Positions 16,229-24,734 of a stretch of DNA of 36,684 nucleotides are shown one piece after another. Origin of the DNA: Sphingomonas sp. (lineage in GTDB: Bacteria > Pseudomonadota > Alphaproteobacteria > Sphingomonadales > Sphingomonadaceae); the NCBI RefSeq assembly GCF_023266535.1, contig NZ_JAHFPY010000017.1, positions 1 through 36,684 on the forward strand. The letters are read 5' to 3'. The notes below the pieces were generated by a model. That model searched no databases. It was not told the DNA's origin and was given only the letters and a program-made list of their open reading frames with translations. Within the stretch, counting starts at the first letter, position 1, and every line of letters starts with the position of its first letter. Made by a program: the position numbers and the translations under genes.

Positions 16229-17626
16229 ATGGCCACGCTCGGCATCGAACAAATTACCGAAAATGCGATCCGCAATGTCGCCCGCGATTGCGGGTCTTTG
16301 TCGATCGAGTGCAGCGACGTTGCCGGCTATGTCGAGGGGGTGGCGGAGCGGATCGGCGAGCATCTGAAGGTGCTCGACACGCTCGAGGAGGTGACCACCC
16401 GGCTGCTCGCCGACCAGGCGCGGGTATCGGATTCGACCGACGAGGCGCGGCTCCTTAGCGAACAGGCCAAGGCCAAGCTTGAGGCCGGGCGCGAGGCGAT
16501 CGACGGCACCATCCAGGGGTTCAAGGGACTGACCGAGCTGATCGTCCAGCTGGGCGAGCGGATGGCTGGTTTCGCCGGCGCCATGAACCAGGTCCAGACC
16601 GTTTCCTCGACGATCGAGACGATTGCGCGGAAGACCAACATGCTGGCGCTTAACGCGACCATCGAGGCGGCCCGCGCCGGCGATGCCGGCCGCAGCTTCG
16701 CGGTGGTGGCCGCCGAAGTGAAGAAGCTGGCCCACGACACCCGCGCCGCGACCAGCCAGATTGCTTCGACCATTGGCGAGTTGACCCGCGAGGCCAGCGC
16801 CGTCACCAGCGAGATCAAGACCGGGGTCGAGCGCAGCCGCACCGCCCAGGCCGGCTTTTCGCAGATCAACGAGACGGTCAAGGAAGTGACCGAGATCGTC
16901 TCGATGGTCGACCGCCAGACCGAGGGCATCGCCCATTCGACGTCGCTCATCCAGACCAGCGTCGACCGGGTGAAGGCCGGCCTTAGCGACTTTGCCGGCG
17001 ATGCCCGCGACAATGGCGGCAAGCTGATCAAGGCCCAGAAACGCCTCAGCCACCTCGAAATGCTGTCCAACAACATGCTCGATACACTGGCCAACTCGGG
17101 CGCCGAGATCGACGACACGCCGATGATCCTGCTTGCCCAGGAAGCGATGCGGGCGATTAACGCGGCGGTCGAACAGGCCATCGACAAGGGCGAGATCAGC
17201 ATGGAGGCGGTCCACGACCGCAACTACCAGCTGATCGAAGGCTCCAACCCGCCGCAATACAACAACGGCTTCTGCGATATCGCCGACAAATATGTCCGGC
17301 CGCTGCTCGACAAGTTCAAGTCGACCGAGCCCAAGATCATCGGCTCGGCCATCACCAATCTCGACGGCTATCTGCCGACCCACCTCAGCGAGCGGTCGCA
17401 GACTCCCGGTCCGGATCCGGTGTGGAACGATGCCAATTGCCGCAACAAGCGCATCTTCATGGACGAAATCACCCGCAAGGCCTGCGAAAGCGAGCAGCCG
17501 GCGATGCTGTCGACCTACCGGATGGAGCTGGGCGACCGCTACATCCCGGTGAAGAACGTATTTGTGCCGCTCTATTTCAAGGGCCGCCGCTGGGGCAATT
17601 TCGAGCTCGCTTACCGCGACGAATAG
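16229..17626 (+). CDS. Soluble methyl-accepting chemotaxis protein (copy 1)
   Basis: A 465-residue cytoplasmic chemoreceptor with no transmembrane segment. The coiled-coil signalling domain fills residues about 20-290. Its hairpin tip at 132-167 ([20 protein letters not shown]...) is the CheA/CheW contact region and is fully conserved. The C-terminal domain (about 300-465) is a sensor module with [38 protein letters not shown] and [11 protein letters not shown]. The same kind of module is found in other proteobacterial receptors; its ligand is unknown. The next gene is a tandem copy starting three bases after this stop. No cheA, cheW or cheR gene is in the window. Confidence 0.9.
   Translation: MATLGIEQITENAIRNVARDCGSLSIECSDVAGYVEGVAERIGEHLKVLDTLEEVTTRLLADQARVSDSTDEARLLSEQAKAKLEAGREAIDGTIQGFKGLTELIVQLGERMAGFAGAMNQVQTVSSTIETIARKTNMLALNATIEAARAGDAGRSFAVVAAEVKKLAHDTRAATSQIASTIGELTREASAVTSEIKTGVERSRTAQAGFSQINETVKEVTEIVSMVDRQTEGIAHSTSLIQTSVDRVKAGLSDFAGDARDNGGKLIKAQKRLSHLEMLSNNMLDTLANSGAEIDDTPMILLAQEAMRAINAAVEQAIDKGEISMEAVHDRNYQLIEGSNPPQYNNGFCDIADKYVRPLLDKFKSTEPKIIGSAITNLDGYLPTHLSERSQTPGPDPVWNDANCRNKRIFMDEITRKACESEQPAMLSTYRMELGDRYIPVKNVFVPLYFKGRRWGNFELAYRDE
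16275..17100 (+). repeat. Tandem-duplicated signalling segment, copy 1
   Basis: These 826 bases align without gaps to 17681-18506 at a fixed offset of 1406, with roughly 45 differences by eye. Only one (Glu89 against Lys91) changes the protein. The identity stops abruptly after the codons for LANSG. Confidence 0.9.
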
Positions 17627-17628
17627 TC

Positions 17629-19035
17629 GTGACACAGGCGCGATCAGCCTCAACCGACTTTAACGCCGACGCGATTGCCGATGTCGCCCGCGATTGCGGG
17701 TCTTTGTCGATCGAGTGCAGCGACGTTGCCGGCTATGTCGAGGGGGTGGCGGAGCGGATCGGCGAGCATCTGAAGGTGCTCGACACGCTTGAGGAAGTGA
17801 CCACCCGGCTGCTCGCCGACCAGGCGCGGGTTTCGGATTCGACCGACGAGGCGCGGCTCCTTTCCGAACAGGCCAAGGCCAAGCTCGAGGCCGGTCGCAA
17901 GGCGATCGACGGCACCATCCAGGGGTTCAAGGGGCTGACCGAGCTGATCGTCCAGCTGGGCGAGCGGATGGCCGGCTTTGCCGGCGCCATGAACCAGGTC
18001 CAGACCGTCTCCTCGACGATCGAGACGATCGCGCGGAAGACCAACATGCTCGCCCTTAACGCCACGATCGAGGCGGCCCGCGCCGGGGACGCCGGCCGCA
18101 GCTTCGCGGTGGTTGCCGCCGAGGTAAAGAAGCTGGCCCATGATACCCGCGCCGCGACCAGCCAGATTGCCTCGACCATCGGTGAGCTGACCCGCGAGGC
18201 CAGCGCTGTCACGTCGGAGATCAAGACCGGGGTCGAGCGCAGCCGCACCGCCCAGGCCGGCTTCAGCCAAATCAACGAGACGGTCAAGGAAGTGACCGAG
18301 ATCGTCTCCATGGTCGACCGCCAGACCGAGGGCATCGCCCATTCGACCAGCCTCATCCAGACCAGCGTCGACCGGGTGAAGGCCGGCCTTAGCGACTTTG
18401 CCGGCGATGCCCGCGACAATGGCGGCAAGCTGATCAAGGCCCAGAAACGCCTCAGCCACCTCGAAATGCTGTCCAACAACATGCTCGATACACTGGCGAA
18501 CTCGGGCATTCGCCTCGCCATCACGCCGCTGGTCGACAAGGCCAAGGACACCGCGGTCGAGATCGCGGCGCTGATCGAACGGGCTGTCGCCGACGGGCGC
18601 ATCGCCATCGGCGACGTGTTCGACCAGGACTATGTCCCGGTGCCGGGCAGCAATCCGCAGCAATATCTCAACCGCTTTTGCGATTTCGCCGACGCCCAGG
18701 TTCGGCCGATCCTCGACCGGGTCATGCGCGAGGATCCGCGGGTCGTCGCGGCGGTGATCAGCGACACCAACAGCTATTTGCCGACCCATATCAGCGAACG
18801 TTGCCAGCCGCAGCGCGACGATCCGGACTGGAACGCGGCCAATTGCCGCAACCGCCTGATCACGCTCGACGAGACCACCAAGCGCGCGGTCGAAAGCAAT
18901 GCCGAGGCCCTGGTCGCGGCCTTCCGCTGGGACCTCGGCATCGACAGCTGGGTCGTCGCCCACGACATCTTCGTACCGCTGTGGGTCAATGGCCGCCGCT
19001 GGGGCAATTTCGAGCTGGCGTACCGGGAAGAGTGA
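17629..19035 (+). CDS. Soluble methyl-accepting chemotaxis protein (copy 2)
   Basis: A 468-residue paralogue of the preceding receptor. The signalling half (residues about 18-293) matches copy 1 at all but one position (K91 for E89), while the C-terminal sensor domain has diverged clearly ([57 protein letters not shown]). Two receptors with the same output but different inputs are implied. I place the start at the GTG at 17629, two bases after the first gene's TAG. The frame is open further upstream, but that part is only a shadow of copy 1. No Shine-Dalgarno is obvious, so reinitiation is likely. Confidence 0.88.
   Translation: MTQARSASTDFNADAIADVARDCGSLSIECSDVAGYVEGVAERIGEHLKVLDTLEEVTTRLLADQARVSDSTDEARLLSEQAKAKLEAGRKAIDGTIQGFKGLTELIVQLGERMAGFAGAMNQVQTVSSTIETIARKTNMLALNATIEAARAGDAGRSFAVVAAEVKKLAHDTRAATSQIASTIGELTREASAVTSEIKTGVERSRTAQAGFSQINETVKEVTEIVSMVDRQTEGIAHSTSLIQTSVDRVKAGLSDFAGDARDNGGKLIKAQKRLSHLEMLSNNMLDTLANSGIRLAITPLVDKAKDTAVEIAALIERAVADGRIAIGDVFDQDYVPVPGSNPQQYLNRFCDFADAQVRPILDRVMREDPRVVAAVISDTNSYLPTHISERCQPQRDDPDWNAANCRNRLITLDETTKRAVESNAEALVAAFRWDLGIDSWVVAHDIFVPLWVNGRRWGNFELAYREE
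17681..18506 (+). repeat. Tandem-duplicated signalling segment, copy 2
   Basis: Second copy of the segment at 16275-17100. The first ~110 bases and a block of ~140 bases near the end (about 18353-18495) are identical to copy 1, while the middle carries nearly all the synonymous changes. Confidence 0.9.
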
Positions 19036-19038
19036 GCG

Positions 19039-19062
19039 TTCCCCGACGAAGGCCGGGGCCCA
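19039..19062. repeat. Single REP-like hairpin after the chemoreceptor pair
   Basis: CCCCGACGAAGGCCGGGG followed by CCCAG closely matches the left hairpin of the repeat pair after recG (10446-10463), with one base changed that breaks a stem pair. It lies between convergent genes (chemoreceptor copy 2 and the lyase). Confidence 0.6.
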
Positions 19063-19068
19063 GGCACA

Positions 19069-20235
19069 TCAGGCCGCTGCTGCCAGCGCCTGCTCCAGAT
19101 CCTCGATCAAATCGTCCGGATCCTCCAGCCCGATATTCAGCCGGACCAGCAGCTTGCCTGTCTCCGGCGTCGGGCGCCTCAAATCGCCATAGGTCATCAC
19201 CAGGCTGCCGGCGCCGCCCCAGCTGTAGCCGATCCCGAACAGCTCCAAGGCGTCAACGAGGCGAACGACTTGTTCGCGTGTCCAATTGCCGAAGATGACC
19301 GAGAAGATGCTGGCCGAGCCGCTCCAGTCGCGCTTCCAGATTTCATGGCCGGGGCAATCGGGAAAGGCGGGGTGGAGCAGGGCGGTGACCTCGTCGCGCT
19401 GCTTGAGCCAGTGCGCCACCTTCAGCGCCGAATCCCCCAGCCGCTGCAGGCGAACGTCGAGCGTCTTGAGTCCGCGCAGCACCAGCGAGCAATCGTCGGG
19501 CGACACGCCCATTCCCAGCAGCCGCTGGGCGGCACGGAGCTGCTGGTCGAGCTTGATGTCGCGCGTGGTGACCGACCCCAGTAGCAGGTCGCTATGCCCG
19601 CCGGCATATTTGGTGAGGGCCTGGATGCTGATGTCGACGCCGGCGGCGTAGGCGTCGAACAGCACGCCGGCGCCATAGGTATTGTCGATCGCGACCTTGA
19701 CGCCGCGCTCATGCGCCACCGCGCAGATGGCCGGAATGTCCTGCACTTCCATGGTGATCGAACCCGGGCTTTCGGTCCAGACCAGCGTCGTGTTGCGGCG
19801 GATCAGGTCAGCGATGCCGCCGCCGATCATCGGCTCGTAGCGCTCGACCTCGATGCCCAATCCCTTCAACATGTCGAACGCCAGCTCGGTATTGGGGCCA
19901 TAGGCGCTGCGGGTCAGCAGCACATGGTCGCCTGACTTGCAGAAAGCGAAATAGGGGAGGGCGAGCGCGGCCTGTCCGCTTGGCACGATCAGGCAATGGT
20001 CGGCGCCCTCGATCGCGGCAATCTGCAGCGCCAGCTCGCGGACCGTCGGCGTGCCGTAGAGACCGTAGCGATATTGGTCGGGATCGGTTGAATCGCGCGC
20101 GTCCGCGACCGACTTGAACAGCACTGTCGATCCGCGCGCGGTCGGCGTCGCCAGCGACTGGAATTCGGTTGGAGCGCGGCGATCCGGGCGGATCAGCCTG
20201 GTAGCGAGCCGGCGTTTTTTCGGCTCGTCCGCCAT
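19069..20235 (-). CDS. metC: Cystathionine beta-lyase (PLP-dependent)
   Basis: A 388-residue Cys/Met-metabolism PLP enzyme. It would cleave cystathionine to homocysteine, pyruvate and ammonia in methionine synthesis. Seen: YRYG at 55-58 (phosphate-binding Tyr/Arg), SGQAALAL at about 86-93, D184 (AIDNTYGAG) and the PLP lysine K209 in QALTKYAGGHSD. The LTKYAGGHSDLLLG context and the C-terminal SWGGAGSLV favour beta-lyase over gamma-synthase, but the two cannot be separated with certainty. The ATG follows the TAG of the MoxR gene with no gap, so both are probably on one transcript. The 3' end is convergent with the chemoreceptor pair. Confidence 0.88.
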   Translation of the reverse strand: MADEPKKRRLATRLIRPDRRAPTEFQSLATPTARGSTVLFKSVADARDSTDPDQYRYGLYGTPTVRELALQIAAIEGADHCLIVPSGQAALALPYFAFCKSGDHVLLTRSAYGPNTELAFDMLKGLGIEVERYEPMIGGGIADLIRRNTTLVWTESPGSITMEVQDIPAICAVAHERGVKVAIDNTYGAGVLFDAYAAGVDISIQALTKYAGGHSDLLLGSVTTRDIKLDQQLRAAQRLLGMGVSPDDCSLVLRGLKTLDVRLQRLGDSALKVAHWLKQRDEVTALLHPAFPDCPGHEIWKRDWSGSASIFSVIFGNWTREQVVRLVDALELFGIGYSWGGAGSLVMTYGDLRRPTPETGKLLVRLNIGLEDPDDLIEDLEQALAAAA

Positions 20236-21078
20236 CTAGACCTTGCGCCTCGCCATGAACGCCAGCCGCTCGAACATCATCACATCCTGCTCGTTTTTCA
20301 GCAGCGCGCCGTGCAGCGGCGGGATCGCCTTGGTCGGGTCCTGGTTCTGCAGCACCTCGAGCGGCATGTCCTCGTGCAACAGCAGCTTCAGCCAGTCGAG
20401 CAGTTCGCTGGTCGACGGCTTCTTCTTGAGGCCCGGCACCTCGCGGATGTCGTAAAAGATATCGAGCGCACGGCTGACCAGCAGCTTTTGAATCTTGGGG
20501 AAATGGACGTCGATGATCGCGCTCATCGTGTCGCGGTCGGGAAAGCGGATGTAGTGGAAGAAGCAGCGGCGCAGGAAGGCGTCGGGCAATTCCTTCTCGT
20601 TGTTCGAGGTGATCACCACCACCGGGCGCTCGACCGCCTTCACCGTCTCGTTGGTCTCGTAGACGTGGAACTCCATCCGATCGAGTTCCTGGAGGAGGTC
20701 GTTGGGAAATTCGATGTCGGCCTTGTCGATCTCGTCGATCAGCAGCACCGGCAGCTCGGGCGAAGTGAACGCATCCCACAGCTTGCCGCGTTTGATATAG
20801 TTTCTGATGTCGTGGACCCGCTCGTCGCCGAGCTGCCCGTCCCTGAGCCGCGCCACCGCATCATATTCGTAGAGGCCTTGGACGGCGCGCGTGGTCGACT
20901 TGATGTGCCATTCGATCAGCGGCGCGCCGAGCGCCTCGGCAATCTCGTGCGCCAGCACCGTCTTGCCGGTTCCCGGCTCGCCCTTGACCAGCAGGGGGCG
21001 GCGCAGCTTGACCGCGGCATTGACCGCGACCTTGAGGTCGTCGGTCGCGACATAGTTGGAAGTGCCTTCGAAACGCAT
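20236..21078 (-). CDS. MoxR-family AAA+ ATPase
   Basis: A 280-residue AAA+ ATPase of the MoxR/CoxD type. Walker A is GEPGTGKT (33-40), Walker B is VLLIDEIDKAD (111-121), sensor 1 lies around VVITSNNEKELPDAFLRRC with the arginine pair near its end. MoxR ATPases act as chaperones that activate metalloenzymes together with VWA proteins. The likely partner is the CoxE-like protein at 14936-16117. The gene lies directly before metC on the minus strand. No target enzyme cluster (cox/CO dehydrogenase, methanol dehydrogenase) is nearby, so the substrate is unknown. Confidence 0.93.
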   Translation of the reverse strand: MRFEGTSNYVATDDLKVAVNAAVKLRRPLLVKGEPGTGKTVLAHEIAEALGAPLIEWHIKSTTRAVQGLYEYDAVARLRDGQLGDERVHDIRNYIKRGKLWDAFTSPELPVLLIDEIDKADIEFPNDLLQELDRMEFHVYETNETVKAVERPVVVITSNNEKELPDAFLRRCFFHYIRFPDRDTMSAIIDVHFPKIQKLLVSRALDIFYDIREVPGLKKKPSTSELLDWLKLLLHEDMPLEVLQNQDPTKAIPPLHGALLKNEQDVMMFERLAFMARRKV

Positions 21079-21148
21079 GGGGACTGCCTATTGGCTGTCC
21101 ATTTTGGTTTGGCAAGTTGCCGGCTTCCAGTGCTCGCCGTATTGCGCA

Positions 21149-21167
21149 GCCGCGCCCCCGGCGCGGC
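21149..21167. repeat. GC-rich hairpin with CCC loop
   Basis: GCCGCGCC-CCC-GGCGCGGC forms a perfect 8-bp stem between the end of the gene at 21207 and the MoxR start. A similar 8-bp stem with a CCC loop occurs at 25997-26015, and both are followed within about 40 bp by CTGCGCG. No T-run is present. Confidence 0.45.
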
Positions 21168-21206
21168 GTACTAAAACGCTCCCCCGGACAGGCTGCGCGC
21201 TTCAGT

Positions 21207-21875
21207 CTAGTCGATGCGCGCTCCGGCGCGAGCTTCGAGCAGGTCGAACAGGGCGCGGTTCTGGAGTAGCAGTTGCTCGCCGCCGAAGCCCAGGGCGCGC
21301 TCGCTTGCCGGCCCGTCGGTACCGTCGCCGATCACCCGGACGATCGAGCTTTCCTCGGGCAGGGTCAGGACGGGGATCTGCATGCCAACGCGGTTGGCCG
21401 CGCGGTCGAATAGGGCGCGGATCGCCGGCCAGTCGGCCATCAGCGCGGTCGCCGCGCCGAGCGCGCAGCCGCGCCGCTCCGATCCGGCGAGGGTCTCGAT
21501 CGCGTGGCGGGCGGCGACCAGCGCCGCTTCGGTCTCGGCCGCGCCCGGAGTCGAGGGCAGCGGGCCGACCGAGGCGGTCAGCCGCACCAGGTACAGCCGC
21601 TCGCGCTCATAGGCGTCGGAGGCTTCCTTGAGCCAGTCGCGGACTGATCCGGCCGGGCAATTGTTGAGCGCCAGCTCGATCAGGCCGGGGTGACGGCCAT
21701 AGAGCGAGCAGAACAGATGGACGGCGTCGGCGAGGTCGCGCGCGTGGGTCGGACCCGACGCGCTCATCAGGCGCAGGCGATAGGCATGGTCGGCCGAGCC
21801 CTCAGCCTCGACTCGCGACAGCTGCAGCTGGGCAGCGGTCATCGCCGTCCGGTCGACTGCCTGATTGATCGCCAT
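21207..21875 (-). CDS. Conserved hypothetical protein
   Basis: A 222-residue soluble, mostly helical protein; I do not recognise a named domain. Notable stretches are HARDLADAVHLFCSLYGRHPGLIELALNN (about 44-72), SVRDWLKEASDAYERERLYL and an Ala-rich middle. The ATG at 21875 is preceded by AGGAGA about 9 nt upstream, which supports the start and expression. It lies 128 bp upstream of the MoxR gene, with a hairpin in between, so it could be a separate unit. Base composition matches the neighbours, suggesting a resident rather than recently acquired gene. Confidence 0.7.
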   Translation of the reverse strand: MAINQAVDRTAMTAAQLQLSRVEAEGSADHAYRLRLMSASGPTHARDLADAVHLFCSLYGRHPGLIELALNNCPAGSVRDWLKEASDAYERERLYLVRLTASVGPLPSTPGAAETEAALVAARHAIETLAGSERRGCALGAATALMADWPAIRALFDRAANRVGMQIPVLTLPEESSIVRVIGDGTDGPASERALGFGGEQLLLQNRALFDLLEARAGARID

Positions 21876-22017
21876 GCCCGGTCTCTCCTGTCCTACGCTT
21901 TAAAGGGTCCTGGCGAGGGACCTTGGGACAAGCTTCTAACCGGCTAGCGTAAAGACAGGGTTTAGACCGGCTTCATCATTTGGTGAGGCAGGTTAAAAAG
22001 CGGCTCAAATTGGTACG

Positions 22018-22060
22018 TTTCCGGGCCCGGAGGGGATGGGGAAGGGTTCCGGGCCCGAAA
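22018..22060 (-). terminator. Possible terminator hairpin after pspC-like gene
   Basis: Two copies of TCCGGGCCCG (22020-22029 and 22048-22057) can pair with each other as a 10-bp stem just beyond the pspC stop on the minus strand. No T-run follows on that strand, so termination is uncertain. Each copy also contains its own short palindrome (CGGGCCCG). Confidence 0.35.
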
Positions 22061-22073
22061 AACCTGTGAATAC

Positions 22074-22361
22074 TTACGCCGCGATCGGCAGCGCGTCGTC
22101 GTCCTCGAACACTTGGGTCGCCTTGGCTTCGACGACCTGCTCGGACGCCGGCACGTTCGGGGCGAACCAGTGGGTGAGGCCAACCACCGCACCGAGGCCG
22201 AAATAGGCCAGGATGGTCAGGGTCGGGGCAAAGAACAGCGGGGCAATGAACGCCAGCCGCAGCCACAGCGGGTTGAAGCCGAAATCGCGGCCGATCGCTT
22301 CGCACACACCAAGGATGGTGTCGTTACGCAAAGGAAGCGGGGTCGTGTTGGTCATCATCAT
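22074..22361 (-). CDS. PspC-domain membrane protein
   Basis: A 95-residue stand-alone PspC protein. The PspC domain covers about 10-65 (NDTILGVCEAIGRDFGFNPLWLRLAFI) with one or two membrane helices (LRLAFIAPLFFAPTLTILAYFGLGAVVGL). The C-terminal tail is acidic and soluble. PspC proteins belong to envelope-stress (phage-shock) responses. Three consecutive ATG codons occur at the start; the third (22355) is best placed relative to the GAAAGG sequence upstream. A perfect sigma-54 promoter lies 40 bp upstream (22401-22417), matching the sigma-54 control known for psp genes elsewhere. No pspA, pspB or pspF gene is in the window. Confidence 0.85.
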   Translation of the reverse strand: MMMTNTTPLPLRNDTILGVCEAIGRDFGFNPLWLRLAFIAPLFFAPTLTILAYFGLGAVVGLTHWFAPNVPASEQVVEAKATQVFEDDDALPIAA

Positions 22362-22400
22362 ACCTTTCGGCTTATAGTCAGGGTTCTGTACCCATCCTTA

Positions 22401-22417
22401 AGCAACTGCCGTGCCAA
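22401..22417 (-). promoter_or_regulatory. Sigma-54 (-24/-12) promoter of pspC-like gene
   Basis: On the minus strand the sequence TTGGCACGGCAGTTGCT fits every position of the RpoN consensus YTGGCACGRNNNTTGCW, with correct spacing between GG and GC. The predicted transcript start is near 22390, leaving about 30-35 nt of leader before the pspC ATG codons. No activator binding site upstream could be named with confidence. Confidence 0.8.
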
Positions 22418-22552
22418 TGGCGGATTTGCGTGGTTTAGCGGTTGAATGGTGCGGCGGAGTTGGTGCACCGCGCCAATTCCCGGCTGCCGGTTGGGAATTT
22501 GTCCCATTTACCGGCGCGGGCCCGCGGCGGCCAATCGAAACCGGCTATGGAC

Positions 22553-23299
22553 TTAATAAGCCGGAGCCGCGTCGCTGCTGCGTTCGATATGATAGTCGAT
22601 GCGGATCCTTACCCACTCGCCGACCATCGACTTGCCGCCGACCCGGGGCGGGCGGACCAGGAACTGCCACGCCGCCTGCCGGACCGCGCCGGCCAGGTGC
22701 GATCCCGGCGTCTGGCCCAGCTCGACGCAATTCTCGACCCGGAACCGCGCCACCGTCTTGCACGCCACCAAGCCATAGCCGTCCTCGGCCAGCGACTTGG
22801 GCATATAGGTCGACAGCTCGGCGTTGGTCGGCTCGCGGTACCATTCGGCGGCGTAGAGCGGCTCGCCGTTGGGCGCATTGCCGACCATCTCGCTGTCCCC
22901 TGGCGCATTGCCAGCCAGCTTCCCCGCGCCCGGCGCATTGCTGCCCAGCTTGCTGATGTCCGCCGCGTCGAGGAAATCCTTGCTCACCTCCATGATCGGC
23001 AGCGGCCGCTCGGTGATGGCGTTGGGCAGCGGCGGCAGCCTGGGGTGCTTGATCTCCTTCAGCGCCTTGACCATCCGCTCGGCCGAGGCGGCGGCCTTGT
23101 TCTCCCTGGCGCTCGACACATCGAAGGTGGCGATGCTCCCGCCCTTGAACTGCGGCTTCTGCGGTTCCCGAAGGTCGATCGTCAGCAGCGCCAGCAGCAG
23201 CGCCACCTCGATCGCCAGCGCCAGCGCCAGCGACGCCAGCCGCCGCCTTACTGGCGAACGTTCCTGGCCGTTTTCGCTATGTTGGAATGTCGCGCTCAA
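22553..23299 (-). CDS. Membrane-anchored TonB-like periplasmic protein
   Basis: A 248-residue protein with a short cytoplasmic N-terminus, one membrane anchor at about 19-45 (LASLALALAIEVALLLALLTI), a long Pro/Ala/Asn-rich linker with repeated SNAPG/GNAPG/GNAPN units (about 123-145) and a C-terminal domain (about 160-240) resembling the TonB C-terminal fold (VACKTVARFRVENCVELGQ...RQAAWQFLVRPPRV). The architecture suggests an envelope protein coupling inner-membrane energy or structure to the periplasm, but ExbB/ExbD genes are absent here. Two cysteines in the C-terminal domain could form a disulphide. I cannot assign a substrate. Confidence 0.65.
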   Translation of the reverse strand: MSATFQHSENGQERSPVRRRLASLALALAIEVALLLALLTIDLREPQKPQFKGGSIATFDVSSARENKAAASAERMVKALKEIKHPRLPPLPNAITERPLPIMEVSKDFLDAADISKLGSNAPGAGKLAGNAPGDSEMVGNAPNGEPLYAAEWYREPTNAELSTYMPKSLAEDGYGLVACKTVARFRVENCVELGQTPGSHLAGAVRQAAWQFLVRPPRVGGKSMVGEWVRIRIDYHIERSSDAAPAY

Positions 23300-23381
23300 G
23301 AGTGCGGCCTTAAGGAAGCCTAGCTGTCAGGTAAGTGAATTGGGGTCTCTATTGAGTGTCCCCATATTCACAACCGCTTGC

Positions 23382-23567
23382 TTACTCCACCCCCGGTTCT
23401 TCCATGGCCAGTGCCGCTTCCATCCGGCAATCCGCCTCGTCGATCGCCGCCAGCAGCTCGTCGAACTGGGGCACGCTGTCGACCGGCCACAGCCGCGTGA
23501 AAGTCCGGCCGAGCAGGTCCAGGTCCTCCTCGGTCAGCAATCCGATGGCGACGATATGACGCGGCAC
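23382..23567 (-). CDS. Small conserved hypothetical protein
   Basis: A 61-residue protein from a GTG at 23567, chosen because AGGAGG lies 6 nt upstream; a longer frame from 23606 adds 13 basic residues without support. The sequence PRHIVAIGLLTEEDLDLLG followed by FTRLWPVDSVPQFDELLAAIDEAD looks like a compact alpha/beta protein, and I recall similar small proteins in sphingomonads, although the function is unknown. It is flanked by short GTGTCCCC-containing inverted repeats at 23342-23363 and 23609-23634. Confidence 0.65.
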   Translation of the reverse strand: MPRHIVAIGLLTEEDLDLLGRTFTRLWPVDSVPQFDELLAAIDEADCRMEAALAMEEPGVE

Positions 23568-23608
23568 AGCCAGCCTCCTCGCGCGAATAAACGCACGAAC
23601 TGGCATTT

Positions 23609-23634
23609 CGGGGACATGGTATTCCGTGTCCCCG
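23609..23634. repeat. GGGGACA/TGTCCCC hairpin
   Basis: CGGGGACA (23609-23616) pairs perfectly with TGTCCCCG (23627-23634) around a 10-nt loop. A weaker related copy containing GTGTCCCC is at 23342-23363 on the other side of the small gene. Such sequences are typical of dispersed REP-type repeats, an inference not checked genome-wide. Confidence 0.5.
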
Positions 23635-23652
23635 CAAATGGCTGCAGCGAAG

Positions 23653-23862
23653 CTAACCCTTCAGCGTAAATCCGGCCTTGATCGTCACCTGGTAGTGGGA
23701 GACCTTGCCGTCCTCGACATGGCCGCGGGTTTCGAGCACCTCGAACCAGCGGACGTTTTCCAGCGTGCTGGAGGCGCGGGAGATGGCGTCCTGGATCGCA
23801 TCCTCGATGCTGTCGGGCGACGAGCCGACCAGCTCGAGAATTTTATAGACGTGGTTGGTCAT
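23653..23862 (-). CDS. Dodecin family flavin-binding protein
   Basis: A 69-residue protein covering the whole dodecin fold: [15 protein letters not shown], then the long helix [17 protein letters not shown], then [31 protein letters not shown]. Dodecins assemble into hollow dodecamers that bind and store flavins in the cytoplasm. The tryptophan in VRWFEV (W39) is the residue that stacks on flavin in the family. The ATG at 23862 gives the standard length. The frame is open far upstream, but that extension mirrors the secreted-protein gene on the other strand. It stands alone. Confidence 0.92.
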   Translation of the reverse strand: MTNHVYKILELVGSSPDSIEDAIQDAISRASSTLENVRWFEVLETRGHVEDGKVSHYQVTIKAGFTLKG

Positions 23863-24021
23863 GTGGGCGAACTCCCGAGCCTGAGCGGAGCGGACGCGCC
23901 AGCATACGCCTGCCGGGGCGCAGAGGGTAGCCGGGCGCGGCGGAGGTACGCCGCACTCGAAAATGAAACCATCGAATTGCCGGTGCGTTGGTGATATCCT
24001 GTATGCTTTAGGGAGAATGTC

Positions 24022-24579
24022 GTGCGCAAACAGCTTCTCGTAGCAGTCGCGTGCATCGCCGTGGCCAGCGCGGGGACCGCCTTGGCCCAGGGCCGCAGCG
24101 GCGGGGCCGGCGGCGGCGCGGGCGGCGGCATGGGCGCGGGCCCCCCGATGACGCCTCCGGGCCAGTTGGGTGGCGGTATGGGCACCAGCAGCCTCGGCCG
24201 CGATCTTGGCTCGCAACATGGCCAGTTCGGCCGTGATTTCGCTGCCCAGCAGCATCTCTCCGCCGCCGAGCTCAAGGTTCAGGCACAGCAGCATCGCGCC
24301 GACGCGGCGGCTTTGGCAGCGGCGGTGCGCGGTGGCGCCGACCTGCCGGACAGTGCCGCGGCCCGCATTCGCGCCGCGCTGAAGGACGACATCGAAGCGT
24401 GGCGGGAGGAATTCACCGTCGACCGCAAGGCATGGCAGGCGATGCGCGACCAGTGGCTGGTCGATCGCAGCAGCCTGACCGCCGGGCAATGGGCGCAGCG
24501 CCGGGCCGACTGGTTCGCCGCTCGCGATTCCTGGATCGCGACGCAAAAGACGTGGGCCATGGCCCACCGCGGCAATTAG
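24022..24579 (+). CDS. Secreted Gly-rich / helical hypothetical protein
   Basis: A 185-residue protein starting at GTG with GGGAGA upstream. Residues 1-22 are a signal peptide ending ALA (cleavage before Q23). A Gly/Met/Pro-rich low-complexity stretch spans about 24-55, followed by an Ala/Arg/Gln-rich helical region with repeated Trp-containing units ([43 protein letters not shown]). It should be periplasmic or exported. I recognise no family. A strong terminator follows 25 bp after the stop, so it is a single-gene transcript. Confidence 0.75.
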   Translation: MRKQLLVAVACIAVASAGTALAQGRSGGAGGGAGGGMGAGPPMTPPGQLGGGMGTSSLGRDLGSQHGQFGRDFAAQQHLSAAELKVQAQQHRADAAALAAAVRGGADLPDSAAARIRAALKDDIEAWREEFTVDRKAWQAMRDQWLVDRSSLTAGQWAQRRADWFAARDSWIATQKTWAMAHRGN

Positions 24580-24603
24580 GCCGCGGCATATTGTCGAGTA
24601 AGG

Positions 24604-24633
24604 AAGGGCCGGGCCTCGCGCTCGGCCCTTTTT
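24604..24633 (+). terminator. Rho-independent terminator
   Basis: AAGGGCCG (24604-24611) pairs with CGGCCCTT (24623-24630), and the stem end runs into five Ts (24629-24633). It follows the secreted-protein gene by 25 bp. Confidence 0.85.
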
Positions 24634-24734
24634 ACCGCCGCAACCATTCGTCAGCATTGCGAAAGCGAACTCCGTAACGCCTTACGCCGACGGCAGCGAC
24701 GGGGCGTTCGGCCCCGCCGCGTCCAGGCAGGCGA

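Noticed and set aside
17422-17628. N-terminal extension of the second chemoreceptor into the first gene
   Set aside because: These 69 codons are an out-of-frame reading of copy 1; the paralogue alignment supports a start at 17629.
23863-24657. 334-residue protein ending in dodecin
   Set aside because: The part before the dodecin ATG is antisense to the signal-peptide protein gene and lacks any domain; dodecin alone is the standard length.
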